64,000 bases of DNA from Pseudoluteimonas sp047602125 (GTDB taxonomy: Bacteria > Pseudomonadota > Gammaproteobacteria > Xanthomonadales > Xanthomonadaceae). The notes beneath the pieces are model-generated. The model did no database searches. It was not told where the DNA came from and saw only the letters and a program-made list of their open reading frames with translations. Position numbers and translations under genes: made by a program. Position 1 is the stretch's first letter; each line of letters starts with the position of its first letter. Below are positions 61,268 through 64,000 of the stretch, one piece after another. The stretch lies in the NCBI GenBank assembly GCA_047602125.1, contig JASGIB010000001.1, positions 620,001 through 684,000 of the forward strand, in the 5' to 3' direction.

Positions 61268-63307
61268 ATGAACGACGCACCGGCCGCATCACCCTACCCG
61301 CACCTGCTCGCGCCGCTGGACCTCGGCTTCGCCACGCTGCGCAACCGGGTGCTGATGGGCTCGATGCATACCGGGCTCGAGGACCATCGCCGCGATTTTC
61401 CCAAGCTCGCGGCCTATTTCGCCGAACGCGCCGCCGGGGGCGTGGGAACGATGGTGACCGGCGGATTCGCGCCCAACCTCGAAGGCTGGTTGAAGCCCTT
61501 CGCGGGCAAGCTCAGCTGGCCATGGGAAGCGCGCAAGCACCGGCAGGTCACGAACGCGGTGCACGCGCACGACGCGAAGATCTGCCTGCAGTTGCTGCAT
61601 GCCGGCCGTTATGCCTACCACCCCTTGTCCGTGGCGCCGTCGAAACTGAAGGCGCCGATCAATCCGTTCACGCCGCGAGCGCTCTCCGCCCGCGGCATCG
61701 AGCGGCAGATTTCCGCCTTTGCGAACGCCGCGAAGCTCGCGCGCGAGGGCGGCTACGACGGCGTCGAGATCATGGGTTCGGAAGGCTACCTGCTCAACGA
61801 GTTCACCGCGCCGCGCACCAACAAGCGCGGGGACGCATGGGGCGGAAATGCGGAAAACCGCTTCCGTTTCGCGGTGGAAATCGTGCGCCGCGTGCGCGAG
61901 GCCTGCGGCCCGGATTTCATCATCATCTATCGACTGTCGATGCTCGACCTGGTCGAAGGCGGCAACGACTGGAACGCGATCATTGCGCAGGCGAAAGCGG
62001 TGGAAGCCGCGGGCGCGACGATCATCAACACCGGCATCGGCTGGCACGAGGCGCGCATCCCGACCATCGCAACCTCGGTGCCGCGCGCGGCATTCGCCGG
62101 CGTCACCGCGAAACTGCGACCGCAGGTGAAGTTGCCGTTGGTGGCGACCAACCGCATCAACATGCCGGACGTCGCCGAGGCATTGCTTGAGCGCGGCGAC
62201 GCCGACATGGTGTCGATGGCGCGGCCGCTGCTCGCCGACCCGCACTGGGTGGCGAAGGCGCGCGGCAATCGCGCGCATACGATCAACACCTGCATCGCCT
62301 GTAACCAGGCCTGCCTCGACCATGTGTTCGCGAACAAGCGCGCGAGTTGCCTGGTGAATCCGCGTGCCTGCCATGAAACCGAACTCGTTGTCGCGAAGCC
62401 CGCGACGCCGCGACGCATCGCCGTCGTCGGCGCCGGGCCGGCGGGACTCGCCTGCGCGACCACCGCCGCCGAACGCGGGCATCACGTGACCCTGTTCGAC
62501 GGCGCGAACGAAATCGGCGGGCAGTTCAACCTGGCGAAGCGGATTCCCGGCAAGGAGGAATTCCACGAATCGCTGCGCTACTTCCGCCATCGCATCGACG
62601 AAACCGGCGTCGAATCGCGATTGGGCCGGCGCATCGATGCGGAACAGCTGCGCGACTTCGATGCGGTGGTGATCGCCACCGGCGTCACGCCACGGCGCGT
62701 CGGTTTCCCCGGTGCGGACCACGCCAAGGTCATCAGCTACCTCGACGTGCTCGAAGGCCGCGTCGTGCCCGGCGCGAGGGTCGCCATCGTCGGCGCCGGC
62801 GGCATCGGCTTCGACGTCGCCGAATTCCTCGTGCAGGAATCGCCTTCGCCCAGCCTCGATCCCGCGCGCTGGATGGCCGAATGGGGCATCGACCCGGGTT
62901 TCGATTCGGCCGGTGGCCTGGCGAAACCGGTTCCCGAACCCGCGGCGCGACAGGTCTGGCTGCTGCAGCGCAGCCCCGGCAAGCCGGGTACGCGGCTGGG
63001 CAAGACCACCGGCTGGATCCATCGCGCCACGCTCAAGGCCAAGGGCGTGAGGATGCTGGGCGGGGTCGAATACCTCGGCGTCGATAACAGCGGTTTCCGC
63101 GTCAGGATCGAGGAGCAGGACCAACTGCTTCCGGTCGACCATGTGGTGGTCTGTGCCGGGCAGGAGCCGCGGCGGGAATTGTTCGACCGGCTTCGGGGTG
63201 TGGCACCGGACCTTGAAACGCATCTGATCGGTGGCGCCGACGTGGCCGCGGAGCTCGATGCCAAGCGCGCGATCGATCAGGGAACCCGCCTCGCGACTCG
63301 GCTGTAA
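61268..63307 (+). CDS. fadH: NADPH-dependent 2,4-dienoyl-CoA reductase
   Basis: 679 residues. N-terminal OYE-type TIM barrel (RNRVLMGSMHTGLEDHRRDF, GYDGVEIMGSEGYLLNEFTA), a 4Fe-4S cluster motif C342-x2-C345-x3-C349-x11-C361 (CIACNQACLD), an FAD-binding motif AVVGAGPAGLACATTAAERG and an NADPH-binding motif VAIVGAGGIGFDVAEFLVQE. It reduces 2,4-dienoyl-CoA during beta-oxidation of unsaturated fatty acids. Full length for the family. 33 bases after the dioxygenase, same strand; cotranscription is possible. Confidence 0.96.
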   Translation: MNDAPAASPYPHLLAPLDLGFATLRNRVLMGSMHTGLEDHRRDFPKLAAYFAERAAGGVGTMVTGGFAPNLEGWLKPFAGKLSWPWEARKHRQVTNAVHAHDAKICLQLLHAGRYAYHPLSVAPSKLKAPINPFTPRALSARGIERQISAFANAAKLAREGGYDGVEIMGSEGYLLNEFTAPRTNKRGDAWGGNAENRFRFAVEIVRRVREACGPDFIIIYRLSMLDLVEGGNDWNAIIAQAKAVEAAGATIINTGIGWHEARIPTIATSVPRAAFAGVTAKLRPQVKLPLVATNRINMPDVAEALLERGDADMVSMARPLLADPHWVAKARGNRAHTINTCIACNQACLDHVFANKRASCLVNPRACHETELVVAKPATPRRIAVVGAGPAGLACATTAAERGHHVTLFDGANEIGGQFNLAKRIPGKEEFHESLRYFRHRIDETGVESRLGRRIDAEQLRDFDAVVIATGVTPRRVGFPGADHAKVISYLDVLEGRVVPGARVAIVGAGGIGFDVAEFLVQESPSPSLDPARWMAEWGIDPGFDSAGGLAKPVPEPAARQVWLLQRSPGKPGTRLGKTTGWIHRATLKAKGVRMLGGVEYLGVDNSGFRVRIEEQDQLLPVDHVVVCAGQEPRRELFDRLRGVAPDLETHLIGGADVAAELDAKRAIDQGTRLATRL

Positions 63308-63587
63308 GTCGTTGTTGCAGCGCAATAAAATCTGGCTTTCGAAGTAAAAACTCCAAAAGAATCAGATATTTCCGAATCCGGATTCAGCTTCGGTTCGGTT
63401 TTCCGTCGCTACCTTGCGCGCACTTTGCAGCGGCCCGCGGCCGCGCACCCATGGCCCGTTCCGACCGAACCGGGCCCTCCGGGCAAAGGCGCCATAGAGA
63501 CGCCGCCCTCCCCAGTACGCCATGACGCAGTGCCAGTCCGCCCCGGGCGGCGACGCGCTGCGCCGCAACGGAGCAAGGAGTCCGACG
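63308..63587 (+). other. 280-base gap before the cell wall hydrolase gene, with palindrome and GC-rich leader
   Basis: After fadH there is an AT-rich block (AATAAAATCTGGC, GAAGTAAAAACTCCAAAAGA) that may hold a promoter. A perfect palindrome GAATCCGGATTC follows (63374-63385), then a GC-rich stretch with complementary pieces (GGCGCCATAGAGACGCC; CCGGGCCCTCCGGG). An AAGGAG ribosome site lies seven bases before the ATG at 63588. No ORF is convincing here. Confidence 0.4.
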
Positions 63588-64000
63588 ATGAAACTGGCCT
63601 GGATCCTCTGGCTGGCCTCGATCCTCCCGCCACAAGCGGCGGATTCGCTGTGCCTGAGCACCACCCTCTACCTCGAGGCCCGCAACCAGCCCGTCCTCGG
63701 CCAGCAGGCCGTGGCCGAGGTCGCGCTGCGCCGCCAGGACAGCGGCCGCTGGGGCGATTCCATGTGCGACGTGGTCACCGCGCGCAAGCAGTTCGCCCCC
63801 ACCCTCGTTCCGCCCGGCACCCAACTGAGCAACAACGAGGCCTGGTCGCAGGCAGTCACCATCGCGCTCGAGGCCGAGCGCAACTGGGAACTGCCCAGGG
63901 GCCGGCGCAAGGAGATCGTGCCGGGCGCCAGCCACTTCGCCGCGCTCGGCATCGCCAACCCGAGCTGGCGCAATGCCTATCAGGTCGCGACCATCGGCGG
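63588..64000 (+). CDS. SleB-type cell wall hydrolase (3' end outside window)
   Basis: At least 137 codons from ATG 63588, with a strong ribosome site (AAGGAG). A signal-like start (MKLAWILWLASILPPQAADS) is followed by the Hydrolase_2 domain: LCLSTTLYLEARNQPVLGQQ with catalytic E30 in YLEAR, then AVAEVALRRQDSGRWGDSMC, VTARKQFAPTLVPPGTQLSN and AVTIALEAERNWELPRG. SleB proteins cleave the glycan strand of peptidoglycan; in Gram-negative bacteria they act in wall remodelling. The end of the protein is not visible. Confidence 0.85.
   Translation, partial: MKLAWILWLASILPPQAADSLCLSTTLYLEARNQPVLGQQAVAEVALRRQDSGRWGDSMCDVVTARKQFAPTLVPPGTQLSNNEAWSQAVTIALEAERNWELPRGRRKEIVPGASHFAALGIANPSWRNAYQVATIG

Noticed and set aside
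63400..63587. c-di-GMP-I (GEMM) riboswitch before the SleB-type gene
   Set aside because: A GGGCAAAGG-like string is present, but the paired GACGCAAAGCC element and the tetraloop receptor pattern were not found.

Overview
This 64 kb window is high-GC (roughly two-thirds G+C), densely coded chromosomal DNA. Gene content and order point to a gammaproteobacterium of the Lysobacterales (Xanthomonadaceae/Lysobacteraceae; a Lysobacter-, Luteimonas- or Thermomonas-like organism): a GspA/GspB pair, an N-terminally extended bTHX-type ribosomal protein, DUF1615 and DUF885 lipoproteins, a five-step Hut pathway and GTAGGAGC-type intergenic palindromes. The genus is an inference. No rRNA, tRNA, CRISPR array, prophage or insertion sequence was found.

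Layout. 1-13 kb: a DUF2785 protein cut by the window edge, a GFA-like remnant, a DUF885 lipoprotein, a cyclic-di-GMP pair (EAL protein and HD-GYP protein with a changed HD motif), an EamA transporter, the gspA-gspB pair with an S4 RNA-binding gene, a ClpP-fold lipoprotein, lemA with a DUF2207 partner, and a DUF1428 protein. 13-27 kb: GNAT, M13 peptidase, DUF1615 lipoprotein, MATE pump, a metallo-beta-lactamase-fold hydrolase, two membrane proteins of unknown function, a YdeP/FdhF-type molybdoenzyme, a small MscS channel, a FrnE-like DsbA protein and a two-gene ABC-2 exporter. 27-31.2 kb: L,D-transpeptidase, Lpp-like lipoprotein, then an accessory patch with visibly lower GC that holds a decayed copy of part of the ABC-2 permease, a Sel1-repeat protein and a HigBA-type toxin-antitoxin pair.

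31-40 kb: histidine degradation genes hutU, hutF and hutI, dispersed among ogt, SnoaL-like genes, a frameshifted ENPP-type phosphodiesterase and a ClC antiporter that is translationally coupled to hutI. 40.3-47 kb: a zinc homeostasis cluster. It runs outward from a pair of GTTATAAC palindromes: znuD to the right, and to the left an outer-membrane beta-barrel, znuA, znuB and a MerC-like gene. zur lies beyond znuD and behind gltX. No ATPase (znuC) is present in the operon.

47-64 kb: gltX, lpxH, a small lipoprotein, a DUF455 ferritin-like protein, purF, a SPOR protein and folC (the usual purF neighbourhood but without cvpA), a histidine phosphatase, tdh-kbl for threonine catabolism, a pseudouridine synthase that seems to start at CTG, an OmpA-family protein, a DODA-type dioxygenase, fadH, and the start of a SleB-type cell wall hydrolase behind a 280-base leader.

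The most interesting features are the zinc cluster without an ATPase, the palindromic repeats whose ends supply stop codons to flanking genes, a long-hairpin repeat that forms the C-terminal tail of an ABC ATPase, the decayed permease fragment, the frameshifted phosphodiesterase and the degenerate HD-GYP protein.
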